From the NCBI GenBank assembly GCA_030734395.1, contig JAUZTG010000039.1, forward strand, positions 62,001-126,000: 64,000 bases of DNA, read 5' to 3'. Position 1 is the stretch's first letter. Each line of letters opens with the position of its first letter. This stretch comes from Sarocladium kiliense (taxonomy: Eukaryota; Ascomycota; Sordariomycetes; Hypocreales; Sarocladiaceae). A model generated the notes under the pieces. The model saw nothing but the letters and a program-made list of their open reading frames with translations. It searched no databases and was not told where the DNA came from. Shown here one piece after another: positions 24,430-36,941 of the stretch. Position numbers and translations under genes: made by a program.

Positions 24430-27361
24430 TCACACTTCCGAGCCATGCATATCGTCCATCGCCATTACGGTGTCTTGGTCCTCCTCTTCGGTCACTTCCT
24501 CTCCCGCGACGCCCGACTCGAGATTCTGAATACTCTGAAGAGCCTTCATGAACTTTTCGCCCTCAGACTTAAGTTCCTGGCGCTTTGTTGCAATTCGGGC
24601 GTCCTCTTCCATTAGCCTCTCATACACAGGCTGCGGATTTTCCACTCGTAAGCCAAGCCTTTGGTCAATGAATCGCGATAACTGCTGTCTGATGCCCGGG
24701 ATCAGGCGACGGATGATGATTTGTGACACGGAGTCAGCGTAGCGAAGTGCGGCGAGCTTGTAATACGCCCTAATGTATCCTATGACGCCGATTTCTTCCT
24801 TGAAACTATCGACTCCGATTCGGGCAATATCTGTCTCGCGCCGCTTCAACGCTTGTGCTCGCTTGTCGTCGTTTAGTTCGTTCCACTGCTGGAACGGTCC
24901 AGATGGCGGCGCATGATGCTGCATTCGCTGAAAATGACGGAAATGAGTCAGGATCGCGAGTTCTTCAGCCTCGTACTGACTGAAAGCCTCATTGTTGAAA
25001 GTCAGAATCCCTGAGCTTTCATCCTCGTAAAGGAGTCGAATTTGTCCCTTGGCCATAGCGCTGTGCTCACTCAAACAGGCTCTCAAGTGCTTTCTGACTT
25101 CCTGGAATATCAAACGCTTCTTGAGGCCGCTGAATGACTCAGCGGCTACGTGGTCGAGCTCTTTCTGCAATTGAGCCATTGTGTAGTCAAGAAAGTCAAC
25201 AGCGGGTTCGATCCACGGCTTGATTGCTGCTTTGGCGAGATCCTCGTACATCTCGTCGAGCAGGCGATCGGGCATACCAGCCTTCGTCTTGGCCAGTTTC
25301 TCCTCGCGAACTTGGGCCAGTGTTCGAAAGCCGCTGCCAAATCCCGTGTACCTCGCGAATGGTGCTGGAAGTGTGAAGCGCTTCATGGGACTCGACGGAG
25401 CTGGTGGGAATCCTTGCACCTGATCATCTTCTGGCTTGACCGAATGACTGCCACGTCCGTTGCTCAGGTTGAATGACGCCCCATTGTTGCTGCTCTGAGT
25501 ATCGGGCCGAGGTCGTTTGGGTAGACCTGGTGGATGTCCATTTGCACGTCGTTTGGATGGTGTGACAGCTGAAGCGATGCTACCGCCATCAGACTCATCG
25601 TCCGAGATGATGATCGACGGCTGGTCGCTGCTATCCCGCAGCACGAACTTTGGCTTCATGTGAAGGAGGCATTCACGGAAGTTGTTCGGGACCTCATTGA
25701 AGCACTTGGAGAACGTTTCGATTCGGGACCGGGCTCGATCGTCGAACGTGCCAAGAGAGACCGAAATCTCCTTCTCTACGTTGTCGGGCATCTCTGGAAG
25801 ATTACCAAGCTGTCTCCTCGTGTTGTCGAGAAGCTGGGTAATCGTTCGCTTAATTTTAGGGAGGCTTGTCAAGTTAGTTTAGTCAAGCTCAATTCAAGTC
25901 CAGTAACTTACCTCTTTGCAAATTCTTGAGCCAGCCGCTCCGACAGTGACGCCTTCAGCTTTTCGATGCCACAGCGATCAGCGAAGGGTTCGAATGATGC
26001 AGGCCAGCTCTCCGACCTTTGGAAGTCGAAAAAAGACTCCTCCCACTTCTTGAGCTCTTCAAGATCCCTGTCTGGAGGGCGTGAAGTGATGAAGTATCCT
26101 AGGCCTGTGCGGTGATCGTCGCCTTGCATGATCTTGAGCCATTGCTCGTGACCAGCGCTGGCGAGCAAGTCTGCCTTGGTCAGAACGCCTATTGTGCGAT
26201 TTGACGCGCCGAGGCGACGAAGGAGGTTCATCGTGCACGAGTTCTCAGCATCGTTATTCATAGCGACGCCACAAAGAATGATGGCCGACGGGTGGTTGAT
26301 ATACTCTTTTGACAGATTTCGCACCACGCTGACGAGGTAATCATCACGAGCATCGGCTGGATTCTGGAAAATGCCCGGCATGTCGTAGAATGACAGGTCA
26401 GGCAGGTCCGGGCCCATTATTTCCAGAGCCACAATGTTTGGGGAGAACTTCGCCATAGTCGACGCTGCTGCAGAGTCGATGGAGGTGCTTGATGCGATGG
26501 GCCCGGACCCAGGGATGAACAACTCCGGGTTCTGATGATCATTGAGGATCGCGACTTGAGCCCAACGAAGAACATCCTCGATGTGGCTCTGGTCGCTCAT
26601 CGTTTTGAACTCGACCACTGTGGTAGTAGGCAGCTTCTTCCACGGAAAGAAAGGATCATCATCCGTGACATCCGTGTCTCTGATGTCGCGATCCTCTGGT
26701 GGCCGATAGGTATACTCTCGCCTGAGAGAAACCTTACATGACCATTCGGAACGTCGAGACACTCTGATATGCAGAGGACATCGCGTGCAGGTTCCTTCGC
26801 TTCGAGGCAACTCTAGATTGGCAAGTCCCGACATCAGTGTCGACTTGCCGGCGGACTGATCTCCAACGAGGACAAGTTCTGGCAATTTGACCTTATGCGA
26901 AACACCGAGTTGCTGAAGCTCGCCGAGTGTGTCGTTGCAGGCCTTCAACTCCTTGCCGATGTCGCGGAAAGAGTTGTTGAGGAAGCTTTCCTCCACATGC
27001 GGCGGAGTAGCGACAGGAACGACCGGGCGAGTCCTCACTTCCCTAAGGAGAGGCGCCTCAGATTCCGTATTCTTGTCTGTACGGTCGCTGCTTGGGGGAG
27101 CTAAAGTGAGCTGTCAGTCTTCAAGTTAGCATCAAATGCATGTTTAAGAGACTCACGAGCATTGGATCGATCACCGCGCTGAATGAATGACTGATCAACT
27201 GAGATTGCCCTGCTCATCTCATCCTGGTGAGATGCGCTGAATCCGGCATGTGAAGCCACTGATGGTGCAATTGTGGCCGATGCGTTCAGACCTGGCTCCG
27301 TCTTAACGGTACCAGATCGGTTGAGCGGACGGCCAGCACGATTCTGCCGCCCGGGAGTCAT
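24430..27361 (-). CDS. Dynamin-family GTPase (Mx-like)
   Basis: Three exons on the minus strand: 27361-27157, 27100-25912 and 25864-24430, giving 942 residues. The GTPase domain shows GDQSAGKST near residue 149, the CTRCPL switch I region, DMPG near 306 and TKAD near 372. A middle and stalk region follows, and a C-terminal helical region resembling a GTPase effector domain (SQIIIRRLIPGIRQQL). A low-complexity insert after the first stalk segment contains acidic and basic stretches (SDDESDGG, then KRRANG and LPKRPRP), which look like a nuclear localisation signal. Such Mx-like dynamins are common in filamentous fungi and mostly uncharacterised; membrane remodelling is only the family default. 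The start is at MTPGRQ because the only upstream in-frame candidate is GTG. The second intron is 47 bp. Confidence 0.9.
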
Positions 27362-28633
27362 CTCTGCGTCCAAGAAGACTTCCACAGGAGCTCATTTGAG
27401 ACAGGAGATGTTAAGCCAGGCGAGATAAGTGGACGTGACGAAGCAAGCGGGTAAACAAGCCGATGAAAGACTTTCGGTGTTGATACAAGGTCGGGGAGGT
27501 ATAAATAAACAGACAAACTCGCAGGGAAGGTGAGGTCGAAGGGAGCTCAGGATAGGAAGAGTGAATGCAGAGTAAGTGAACGACAAGGCTCAATGGAGCG
27601 GAACGTGAAGGTGAAGGCAAGGCTGAGCCTTTGTCAGGGTTTGGCGGGCGGCTCCGAGCCAACACCAGCTGGTGATAACAGCTGCTAAGGGTCGCAGGTG
27701 CTGGAGCCTCCTGCAGCCACCTGCAACAGTGTGGACGAGTCTGCTGAAATCCAGATAGTGGCTTTGCACTCAATAGACCTGTCAGTGGCAATGTGATTCT
27801 TTTTCATCCCATTTGTGAGCTCAAATTCGATATCTCCATCGCATGAGCTAACATAAATGAATGGAAGCCGGAGTTGTGTCAGTGCAAGCGTTTCCTGAGA
27901 AAACGGGTGGCTGGGGTTGCCCCTGGACGGAGAGACGGTGACCAAAATAGGCGACGCCGTTCACTGTGGCTTGCGGCCGTACCTGGAGGTCCAGTCGCTG
28001 GAACGGGCCTTGCCTAGCGCCGTTAAACGCTATCAGATTCGGGTGGAGCTGCTTTTGCTTAGGTACCTCAGGTTGCCAGGGACTCCACGACTCGATCGAG
28101 CTGCACTTAGGACATAATGGGTTTTCGAAAAACGGTTGGCTGTCAGTTCGAGCTCATCTCGTCTTAATTTGTGAGCTCTTCTCCACTCATACTTAAAACA
28201 ATTGTTGTGACTGAACCAGGACTGAGTTCTGGTTCCTGAAGATGGCCATGCACGGCTACTGGAAGATGCAGTAAATTGTCATGCATCAGACCAGGGATGT
28301 TTTTCTAAGATATGTTTATCAGAATCTTGCCAGTCAAGATGATCACATGGTCTGATGTACAAGCAACAGCCCACGTTCAGCATCACGGTGACTTTCCCAA
28401 ATTCGCAGATGGAAAGCCTGCTTCAGGGTAGCGACAACGAACCGAAGGCTTGGTCTTGGATGTGAAGATGCGGAGATCTTCTATCCCTTCTTGAGAAAAG
28501 GAAAAAGATTTCATGAAGAGCTCGCAAGCTATGTCACTATACTTTCACACACTAAAAGAATGCATAGGTTAGCATCACGACTGATGCGCCACACGTATTT
28601 CACGCCCAAGCTTACATCAACCTCCAATCACTC
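27362..28633. other. Dynamin promoter and flanking intergenic DNA
   Basis: Contains the 5' leader and promoter of the dynamin gene (about 27.36-27.95 kb) and the 3' flank of the next gene on the right. No further gene is supported. Confidence 0.5.
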
Positions 28634-30496
28634 CTACCGCTTCCCCTGAAACCATGAACGCTTCTTCTCCTTCTTCAGGGTTTGTCCACGCTCCTCATCG
28701 GAATATATCTGCGTTCCGCTTCTGTTTCTGGCATGCTTTCTACCGCTTGACCCAGACTCGACGTCTTCCTGCATATCGTCCTGCCTTGATGCGCCTAACT
28801 CCGGACGCTGCCGTTGGAAAGAACCATAGGGACCCTGATAGTGAGTTGGAACCGCCTGCTGCTGTAGTAGCGCCTGAAGCTGAGGGATGAGCTGACCCTG
28901 GCCCTGGAACTGTGTCTGCATTAGCTGTGTCTGCAGCCCTTGAATCTGGTTCTGTAAGTTCTGCATCTGTTGCTGTTGCATGGCCAGCTGCTGTGTTTGG
29001 GATATAGACGGTTGCATATATGGATTGGGAACTGGCTGCGACATTGGGAGAGCTGGCGAGAAAGCAATTGCCTCCGTCTCAGACCTGGTCAAGTGGCGTG
29101 GTATTGGCCCAGGCGTGTATCCCATTTCCCCTGAAGCGGCCAGAGGCATATAGTTGCCGGGGATTTGCTGATCTTGCGTGTATTTCGAATCATCATCCCT
29201 TGGCAGACGTGGCTTACTATCGCTTACTGGTGTAGAATGGGGAGTCGGTGGTGCCACATCATCAGCGGGAAGAATGTGTGGGTAGAATTCGTCAGTGAGT
29301 TCCTGATACTGGGGGTTGAGAGGTACCCTTTTGCTGTCGGCCCATTGCTGTGCGATCCGCTGGAAGTCCTTCCCAAAGCTCCAATGGAAAAAATAGTATA
29401 CACGGCCGTTGTTGTAGGCTAGGACGTATTCGAGGGCATGATGAGGGTTCAGCATGGCTTGCTAGTCATCGAGGTAGGTCAATTGAGTCTTGTTCTGCCG
29501 CCGCTGGCCCGTTGGAAGGAGAAAAGTACATACGTTGATGATCCATCCTTGGTCCCGTCCTTCCTGAAGGGCTTTGACGAGTTGGGCCGGTAGCCGGTCA
29601 GCATCGAAATCGACATTTGATGTCTCCTCGCGATAAACGATCCATCCTCCACCCTGGCCCAGAGTAACGCCACGTAGTCGTCCATGTTTACAGTGTTGCA
29701 AGCCGTAGGTACAGTGTTGATGCTCCGGATGTCCAGGGCGACACCTCATATCACGAATCATGCCAGCTGTCATGGATTCCTGCACAGCCAGCTGGCAATC
29801 TTCATGGAGGCCGCGGAACCGATCGTGCCAATTCCTGTCGCCAGCCGAGAACCGTATGAAGAATGAGGAAGAGGACCGACCTAGCGCTAAAATTCTGACC
29901 CGTCCTTTGGCGTGATCGCCAAGATGCGTCAGGTACCGACCAAGGGCCGGATGCGCAGTGTTGCTGGAGTTAGCAGGGTTATGATTGCGCCTCCATCCGT
30001 GTATTGCCCCCCCCCCCCTTAAGACCCGGCTCCTTCGTCCAAGAATAGACGAGCCAGATACCGTCACTGCTCTTATCAAAATCTTCCTTGATGTCAGGCT
30101 GCCAGCAAGTTATGTGCATAAAGAAGCACCCAGGCCGAAGCACGAAGTAGTGGTTTTTGGGGTTAGCTGGGCCATCATATCGATCAATTTGCCCTTCTAT
30201 TTCTTCTTTGAACAAAGACGAAGGAATACTTTTGCTCCTATGTGCTGTCAGAAAGCAAATTGTGATCACGAAAAGTACTTCTCATACTCACACTGCCATG
30301 GCTCGTGACTCATTCTCGTTTTTGCGCTCTGCACGTCGATTGGATGGGGATACGATGTGGCTGCGTAACACATAGATACGAGAAATGAGAATGTCAAAAC
30401 CTCTCGTCCTTCCTCCTTTCTCTCCAAGGACCCTGTATCCTTGTTGAAGTCGGAACTGAGAGGGGAATACGCAACGGCTTTGCCTTTATCTGCCAT
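28634..30496 (-). CDS. Unrecognised fungal protein with Gln-rich coiled coil, frame broken in a G run
   Basis: Read on the minus strand as 30496-30292, 30244-29534 and 29461-28634. The introns, 47 and 72 bp, both have good donors (GTGAGT and GTATGT) and matching phases. Inside the middle exon the frame changes at a run of 12 G (30018-30007). With 11 G the frame is continuous and the product is about 580 residues. The N-terminal half has pieces such as RPGCFFMHITCW, IWLVYSWTKEP, SSFFIRFSAGDRNW and WIVYREE that look like repeated beta-rich modules. A QQQQMQNLQNQIQ-type coiled coil and a basic KKEKKRSW tail follow. I do not recognise the family. An alternative in-frame 51-bp intron is possible in the first exon after SFL. 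The broken frame may be an assembly length error or a true mutation. Confidence 0.6.
30007..30018 (-). repeat. 12-base G/C homopolymer at the frame break
   Basis: Twelve C on the plus strand (G on the coding strand) exactly where the two reading frames of the gene at 28634-30496 meet. Confidence 0.9.
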
Positions 30497-32041
30497 GGTG
30501 AAATCACGAGCACGGCGGCCGTCGTCTTGGTCAACCTCACTCTAGGAAGCTGACCGATGGTGAGGACAGGACGTCGCCCTTATACTCGGGAGCGCAAGCG
30601 CCAATTTGCCCATAGATGCATGCAAGTAGTGCAGGCAGCTTCGAGCCGGGGTGTGTTAGCAAAGTGCCATGAGCGGCAGAGTAAAAGGCTGCAAGTGAGC
30701 CAGTCCACCCAACGACATTGATTTCGTCTTCCTAAGAGCAATCATCCATATAGAACTGCCGGGCTGCCTCCGCCATCTGAAGACCAGTTTCCTGCAGGCG
30801 CTCACGTTAACGAATCTCGATCCGCTCTGCCTCATGGGCCGCGAACCACACAGGGTCAGCGTTTGGTAGGATTGCACCCTTGAAATCACCCTCAGGTGTT
30901 GATGGCTTGGTGGCGTTGCGGCTGACAATGCGCTGTCACAGCTTTGGTTTCTTGTAGCTATTATGAAAGACAGGACGCGTCGAAGTCGTCATGCTCATGA
31001 GAAAATGTTTCAAGGCTGACGAATGAGGTTCGCCCTCCAGTTCGTAGTATCTTGGTAGCCCAAAGCATCGGATGCCTCCTGAGTCCGGTCATTCAGTTGT
31101 GGTGTGGGCTTACTTCACTCTTATGAACAATAAGGGCCAGGTGCTCGGCGTGACTGATCCCACGCACTTTTATTACATTAGAAGATGTCTGCTTGGGCTC
31201 GCAAAGTCCAGAGAGAACCAGTGGCTTTCGCAGGCCGCGTGATGACTCTACGCCGTAATTCGACCACCGGGGGAGGCTCGATCTCGAAAGAGGCCACACT
31301 TCTACGATGGGATAGCTCTTCATATTGTGCGAATCCACCTCTGGTTGCCCGTACTTCTATCCGATGTGTTCAAATCGACCAAGGATGATGATCCTGTGAT
31401 GGGCATGCAGTACCAGTCAATCTCCTAACCTGCCGAAAACCCTGTGCCCGGCCCAGAGTGATATGAACAGTCAACTCTGTCGACGGCCATTTACTAGGCC
31501 AGCGTTTCGAGATACTGCCATGCGAATCAGCATGTGTGCCAGTATATTGATAGTCTGAGAGTGCGTGAGGTAGCGTGGGCGTGGAAGCCGCGTCAGGTCT
31601 GTCATGACGGGTGCCACCCGTTCCAAGGACAAATGTGGCATCACAAAGGAACGTCCTTTTCTAGGGAGGGAGGGAACGCTCTTATTATCTCCCATCAGCG
31701 GTTATATACCAGGTATAAGGACCCTGATGTCTGCCATGGCTCGTCGTTGATTGCCACACCGCCCCCAGCCTTAGCATTGATTTGGGCTGGCAAGGATTGG
31801 CGATCGTCAGTGGTTGGACTTGGGTTGGTTGGAACGTGGTTGCCCCTCACTGCGCATCACCCTGTGCGACCCTGAGCTACCCCCTCGCTCTCCTTTCGAC
31901 GAGCCCTCCACGTCAACCCCAACCATTCTCCTGCCAAACCTCGCTCTTTTCGTCCACATCAAGAGAGCGCATTTCAGGGCGACACTGTCTCATCAGCAAA
32001 GCAACTCGCTCTCTTTTGCCTTCTCTGCACAATTGCCTGTC
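30497..32041. other. Divergent promoter region
   Basis: About 1.5 kb between the unrecognised gene on the left and the guanylyltransferase-like gene on the right. A pyrimidine-rich leader precedes the ATG at 32042. No gene is supported. Confidence 0.5.
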
Positions 32042-33501
32042 ATGTCGCTCCAGGTCCCGCATCGAGCTAAGGAGACGAGCGGCTCGACCAAGGCCGTCAT
32101 CCTGGTGAGCTTCACCTTCCTTCGACCATAGCATCTTCGGCAGAACTAACATCTTGTTACTCAGGTCGGAGGTCCTTCTCGTGGCACTCGCTTCCGCCCT
32201 CTCTCCCTCGACGTCCCCAAACCCCTCTTCGAAGTCGCTGGCCATCCCATCATCTGGCACTGTCTCTCAGCTATCGCTCGCGTTCCCGACAAACAGATCC
32301 AAGAAGTCTGCATCATCGGCTACTACGACGAGTCTGTTTTCCGCGACTTCATTAAGGACTCTGCCAAGGAGTTCCCTGGCATCACAATCAAGTACCTGCG
32401 CGAGTATCAGGCACTTGGCACAGCTGGCGGTCTCTACCACTTCCGCGATGCCATCCTCAAGGGCCGCCCTGACCGCCTCTTCGTTCTCAACGCCGATGTC
32501 TGCTGCTCATTCCCCCTCAACGACATGCTGAAGCTCTTTGCCGACAAGGATGCTGAAGCTGTCATTCTCGGCACCCGTGTCAGCGAAGAGGCCGCGAAGA
32601 ACTTCGGTTGCATCGTCTCCGACACTCACACCAAGCGCGTTCTTCACTACGTCGAGAAACCCGAATCCCACATCAGCAACCTTATTAACTGCGGTGTCTA
32701 TCTCTTTGCCACCGAGGCCATCTTCCCCTCCATCAAGACTGCTATCAAGCGTCGAACCGACCGCCCCTCCCGCCTCGTCTCCTACCCCTCCTCCGACAAC
32801 CTTGAGAACAGCTACATTGCCTCCACCAACGATGACGATGACGACGAGGAGAAGAAGAATGAGGTTATTCGCCTTGAGCAGGACATTCTCGGCGACATGG
32901 CCGACAGCAAGCAGTTCTTCGTGTACGAGACCAAGGACTTTTGGCGCCAGATCAAAACCGCAGGGTCTGCTGTTCCTGCCAACGCCCTCTACCTTCAGCG
33001 TGCCTGGCAAGCTGGAAGCGACGAGCTTGCTCAGCCCAGCGCCAACATCGTCCCTCCCGTCTTCATTCACCCGACCGCCCAAATACACCCTACCGCGAAA
33101 CTCGGCCCCAATGTTAGCATTGGACCTCGCGTTGTGGTTGGCGCTGGCGCCCGTGTGAAGGAGAGTGTCGTCCTCGAGGACTCAGAGATCAAACATGATG
33201 CTTGCGTTCTCTATTCCATCATCGGCTGGGGTAGCCGCGTCGGCGCCTGGGCGCGTGTTGAAGGCACACCCACTCCCGTCGGCAGCCACTCGACGAGCAT
33301 TATCAAGAACGGCGTCAAGGTCCAGAGCTGTACCATCCTCGGCAAGGACTGTGGCGTCGGTGACGAGGTCCGCGTGCAGAACTGCGTCTGCCTTCCATAC
33401 AAGGAGCTCAAGCGGGTAGGTTACTTGCCTTCCAATGCTATAATAAGATCAGATACTAATTTGTGACTGAACAGGACGTCGCCAACGAGGTCATCATGTA
33501 A
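32042..33501 (+). CDS. Mannose-1-phosphate guanylyltransferase alpha-like protein (GMPPA type)
   Basis: Three exons, 32042-32104, 32165-33415 and 33475-33501, give 446 residues. The nucleotidyltransferase signature is split by intron 1: VILVGGPSRGTRFRPLSLDVPKPLF. The GGPxxGTRFRPLSL form is that of the alpha (GMPPA) paralogue, not the catalytic beta subunit. A NADVCCSFPL segment and a Lys in VEKPESH fit the fold. An acidic insert (NDDDDDEE) lies near residue 240. The C-terminal third has left-handed beta-helix hexapeptides (PTAQIHPTAKLGPNVSIGPR). The last exon adds only DVANEVIM. In animals GMPPA binds GDP-mannose and restrains the catalytic subunit, so here it probably regulates GDP-mannose supply for glycosylation and wall mannan; that role is inference. 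Confidence 0.92.
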
Positions 33502-33989
33502 ACGCACAACAGCCCACTGAGTACGGAAAATACGGGGAAACCCCAGAAGCAAGCCAAAGCTTGGCGTCGCGAGCAGCCGCAAGCAGATTGAATCGATTGA
33601 GATCTCCAGGGACTGAAAATCTAGAAGAGTCAAGAGACGAGACGGCCAACACGGCTAGGCAGAATACTGCGATGTAATGTGCGACATGGCGGAGGTGGTC
33701 ATAGACAAAACGAACGAAAAAAGCGCCTTGGTCTCCCTTCTGTCCCACCAGACTCCTCAGTCGTAGAAATGAATGAACGAAAAGTTGAACAGAAAATGTA
33801 CAATAATTGTCTTTGTCACGCTTTGAATCTATGCATCTTTTTACTCCATTGCCTCCCACACTTTCCTGCGTCCTCTATGCTTGATGTCTTTCCAGGGAAT
33901 TTCTCATCTATCACCCTTTTCGCAATGACATATCTATCCGCAGGTCACCTTCTCCCGCTCGAACATATACACAACACCGCCTCTCTTCT
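33502..33989. other. Convergent 3' intergenic region
   Basis: About 0.5 kb between two converging genes. It holds both 3' untranslated regions and no recognisable gene. Confidence 0.5.
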
Positions 33990-35554
33990 CTACTCCTCCC
34001 TCTTCAGATCTCGTCTACTCCCCTGCCTCGGTAACATAGGGCTACTCGGCCTACTTGTCGAAACACCCAGTCCACCACCCCATCTCGCCAACGGATCCGG
34101 TGTAGCAGTCCTACCGCGACCAGGGGTGAAGACCTTCTCGATGGCCGGCTTTTCGAAGTTTGCGATCTTGATTGGGGGAGGGACACGGCCACGCATGCCT
34201 GCCCCGCGCATGCGATCTTGCATGCTGTAAAGGTATGTCGCGAACAGGACGAGCGACGTGCCGAGGAGGAACTGTTTCTCTTGCGTTAGCCCTGATGGTT
34301 GCTGTCGGTGTCGGATGGGAACTTACCGTTAGTCCAAAGGAAAAGTCATCAAACAGATACACACTGATCAAGAAACTGATGACAATACTAATGCTCGTCG
34401 CAAAAGTCTTGACAATGTTATCCGTATCTCGAATCACCAAGCTCGCCACGATTCCTCCAAAAGCCTGGAGCAGCACGGCTGTCCACACCACCCAATTATA
34501 CCCCTCGAAGAAGCCATGCACCGCAATGTCTGCGCCGTCCTGCCAGAGAACGCCACCAAGCAGAGCCGCAATGAGCGAGTAGAAGGCCATTTGTGTGTTG
34601 CGCACCCATATGCTGACTGTTGCAGCGCTGTCCTTGAGAATCTTCTCGAAGTAGACACTCGTGAGACCGGATACGGCAGCGGCGATGAGGATGGATGTGA
34701 CACCCAGGGAGTAATTCATAGGCTGATCGAGGAGCTGCGCGGCAGCAGCAGCTGCAGCGGCAGTGGCATCGATATCGTCGTCCAGACTGACATCTATAGC
34801 CTCATTACGGCGCATGAGCCTCGGTGCGGAAGGGGGTGGAACGATGAGGTCTTCGAGGTCGGGAGAAATGGCTCGAGGGTTTTGCGAGAGAGATCGAGGG
34901 AAGAAGTGGTCGGAGATGTCGTGGAGGTGGAACTGAGGTGTCGAGCTGGAGGGAGGGAGAGAGACAATCGAGACGCCAACTGTGAGGAGGAGGAGAGCTA
35001 GCCAGCGCTTGATACCGAGAGAGCGGCGAAGGAGATAGACGCTGAAAAGCGCAGTTGTGAGAATCTACTACAGTCAGTTCTCACGATCCTTACCGACCCA
35101 GTGGCATTAAGCACATGGACATACCTTGAACTGGTACAGAACCTGGAACTGCACCGCATCCAGATTCCCAATCGCGACATACTGCAACAAATTCTGCAAA
35201 GTATAAAACGCCGCCGGCACCGCCAATTTCCATCCGTCCCCAGCAAACACCGCATTATACACCTGTTCGACCAGTACGTTCGGTGGCGTATCGGGCGCAA
35301 GCGTCGCAGCCGTTTCCTTGAGTAAGATAGCCAGACAAACGGCAAGCTTGAGGACTTCAGTGAGAAAGACGGCTGTGGAAGGGAAGTAGCGGTGGTCGCC
35401 GTCAGTGGGCATGACGCGGGAGTAGTGCATGATGAGGATGAGGAGGGAGTTTTGAAAGGTTAGCTGTAGGTTGTCTGTCAGTTGCTGCCTAACGTATTGC
35501 CCAGAATCAGAGGCCACATACCGTGACCAGCGCGAGATTCCTGCCGAGATTCAT
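33990..35554 (-). CDS. Nucleotide-sugar transporter, UDP-galactose transporter (SLC35A) type
   Basis: Four exons on the minus strand: 35554-35522, 35463-35125, 35064-34327 and 34271-33990, giving 463 residues. Each intron is 55-60 bp with GTATGT or GTAAGT donors and all are in phase. The segments LTFQNSLLILIMHYSR, FYTLQNLLQYVAIGNLDAVQFQVLYQFK and GLTSVYFEKILKD are hallmarks of the SLC35A/Gms1 family, which carries UDP-galactose or related nucleotide sugars into the Golgi. About ten membrane helices are expected. A cytosolic loop between two helices holds an acidic stretch and a run of eight or more Ala. The C-terminal tail is long, basic and Pro/Ser-rich. Together with the adjacent GMPPA-like gene it suggests a nucleotide-sugar neighbourhood, though the two converge and share no promoter. 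Confidence 0.93.
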
Positions 35555-36941
35555 TGTTGCTCCTCCTCCTGCAGATGGCCGGCCACTCCCACCGCCAGGG
35601 GTGGCCTTTAGGACCGCCATCGCGACGTGGCGAGTTGTGGGATTGCGGGACGTCGCCTTCGTTCGCTAAGGTCGGTGGAATAAAGTGGAAGTCTCAATTC
35701 TCTAGCAACGGGACTGAGCGCGACGCTCAAAGGTCAACGTTGCTATTGCCGTCCCTACTACTGTTGCTATTCTGGATGCTATTCCTGCTGCTCTCGTGGT
35801 CGCTATTCTCGTAGCTTTCGGTGGCACTGTGGTGTGTCGTGCATCCACCGAGTGTCGCAACCTGAACCAAGTCGTCGGGTATCGATGGATCGTCGGGATC
35901 TGGGAAGAACGATGCTGAATTGTAGAGAAGAGACGAGGTTTGCAGTCGATATCGCACCCCTTGAAGCCCCTCTTCCGTCGTCGCGGAACCCGTCGCCGAA
36001 GCCGTGCGCGACGATTCGAAACGGCACGCGACCCAGTGGAATCCGTTTCTCGATTCGGTGTCAGGGTGTTGGACGCCTGACAATGAAACAGCAGCTGGTT
36101 AATGTAACGCAGTAGCAGAGCCAAGAAATGGGGGCAGGCAAACAATAGAAGATTGGAAAGAGACGGAGAAGAAGGGAAGAAAGGACAATGAGGAAGAAGA
36201 AAGAATGGTGCTGACGTTTGGGTAGGTCGGGAAAGGTTTAAGCTTGTGAAAATTCAAGGAGGCGCATCTGTAGCTGCATCTGCGATTTGGTGGTGGTGGT
36301 CACCGTTCCTGGCGATTGGGTGGTGACGACACCACCCTCACCTCCGGCCGAAAGCCAGCGAGCCGTCACCGGGGATCGATGGGAGACAATAAGCTAGGGC
36401 ACGAGTAAAAAATGGAAGCGAATGGCAGAAGTAAGGCAAGCTAGTCCAGAGTGATCACTCGCCAATAATAAATCAAGAAACAGGAAAAAGTATTGTACGA
36501 CCATTGCCCGGATTGGAACCAGCCGACTTCCAAAAAGCTTCATCAACAGCAACATCATCCTCCATCGCCGAACCGTGCCACAGCGACGCGTCTGCCACTA
36601 TACCATTACCCCTGAAGCTTTCATCAACTCCACCAAGGCACTCATCTGGCAAATACGCAGCAGAAAATCACAGCCACCGCCAAAATCGCATGAAGCAGCA
36701 GCTCCGAGCGCAATAGCACCCAATAGTCCAGTCCATCTCCCTTGACTAGCGGAAATCATCCAAGTTCCCTCCCAATAACCCACTCACACCCAAGAACTCC
36801 ATCATCGGGAGATCGACACGTCACGACACTAAGAGGCAGCCAAGTTCATCTTCCCCCGATTTCCTCCTGTCCCAACATTCTGGACTCCAGAAAGCACTTC
36901 CGTGCGTGATGCTACAATGGAAGGCCAACTTTGCAGCTTGC
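35555..36941. other. Transporter promoter and intergenic DNA
   Basis: Holds the promoter and leader of the nucleotide-sugar transporter and the 3' flank of the exonuclease-like pseudogene. A minus-strand frame of 118 codons at 35727-36083 is Ser-rich, low in complexity and not recognised; it is probably leader sequence. Confidence 0.45.

Noticed and set aside
35727..36083. Ser-rich minus-strand frame of 118 codons
   Set aside because: Low complexity, no recognised family, and lies in the leader region of the transporter gene.
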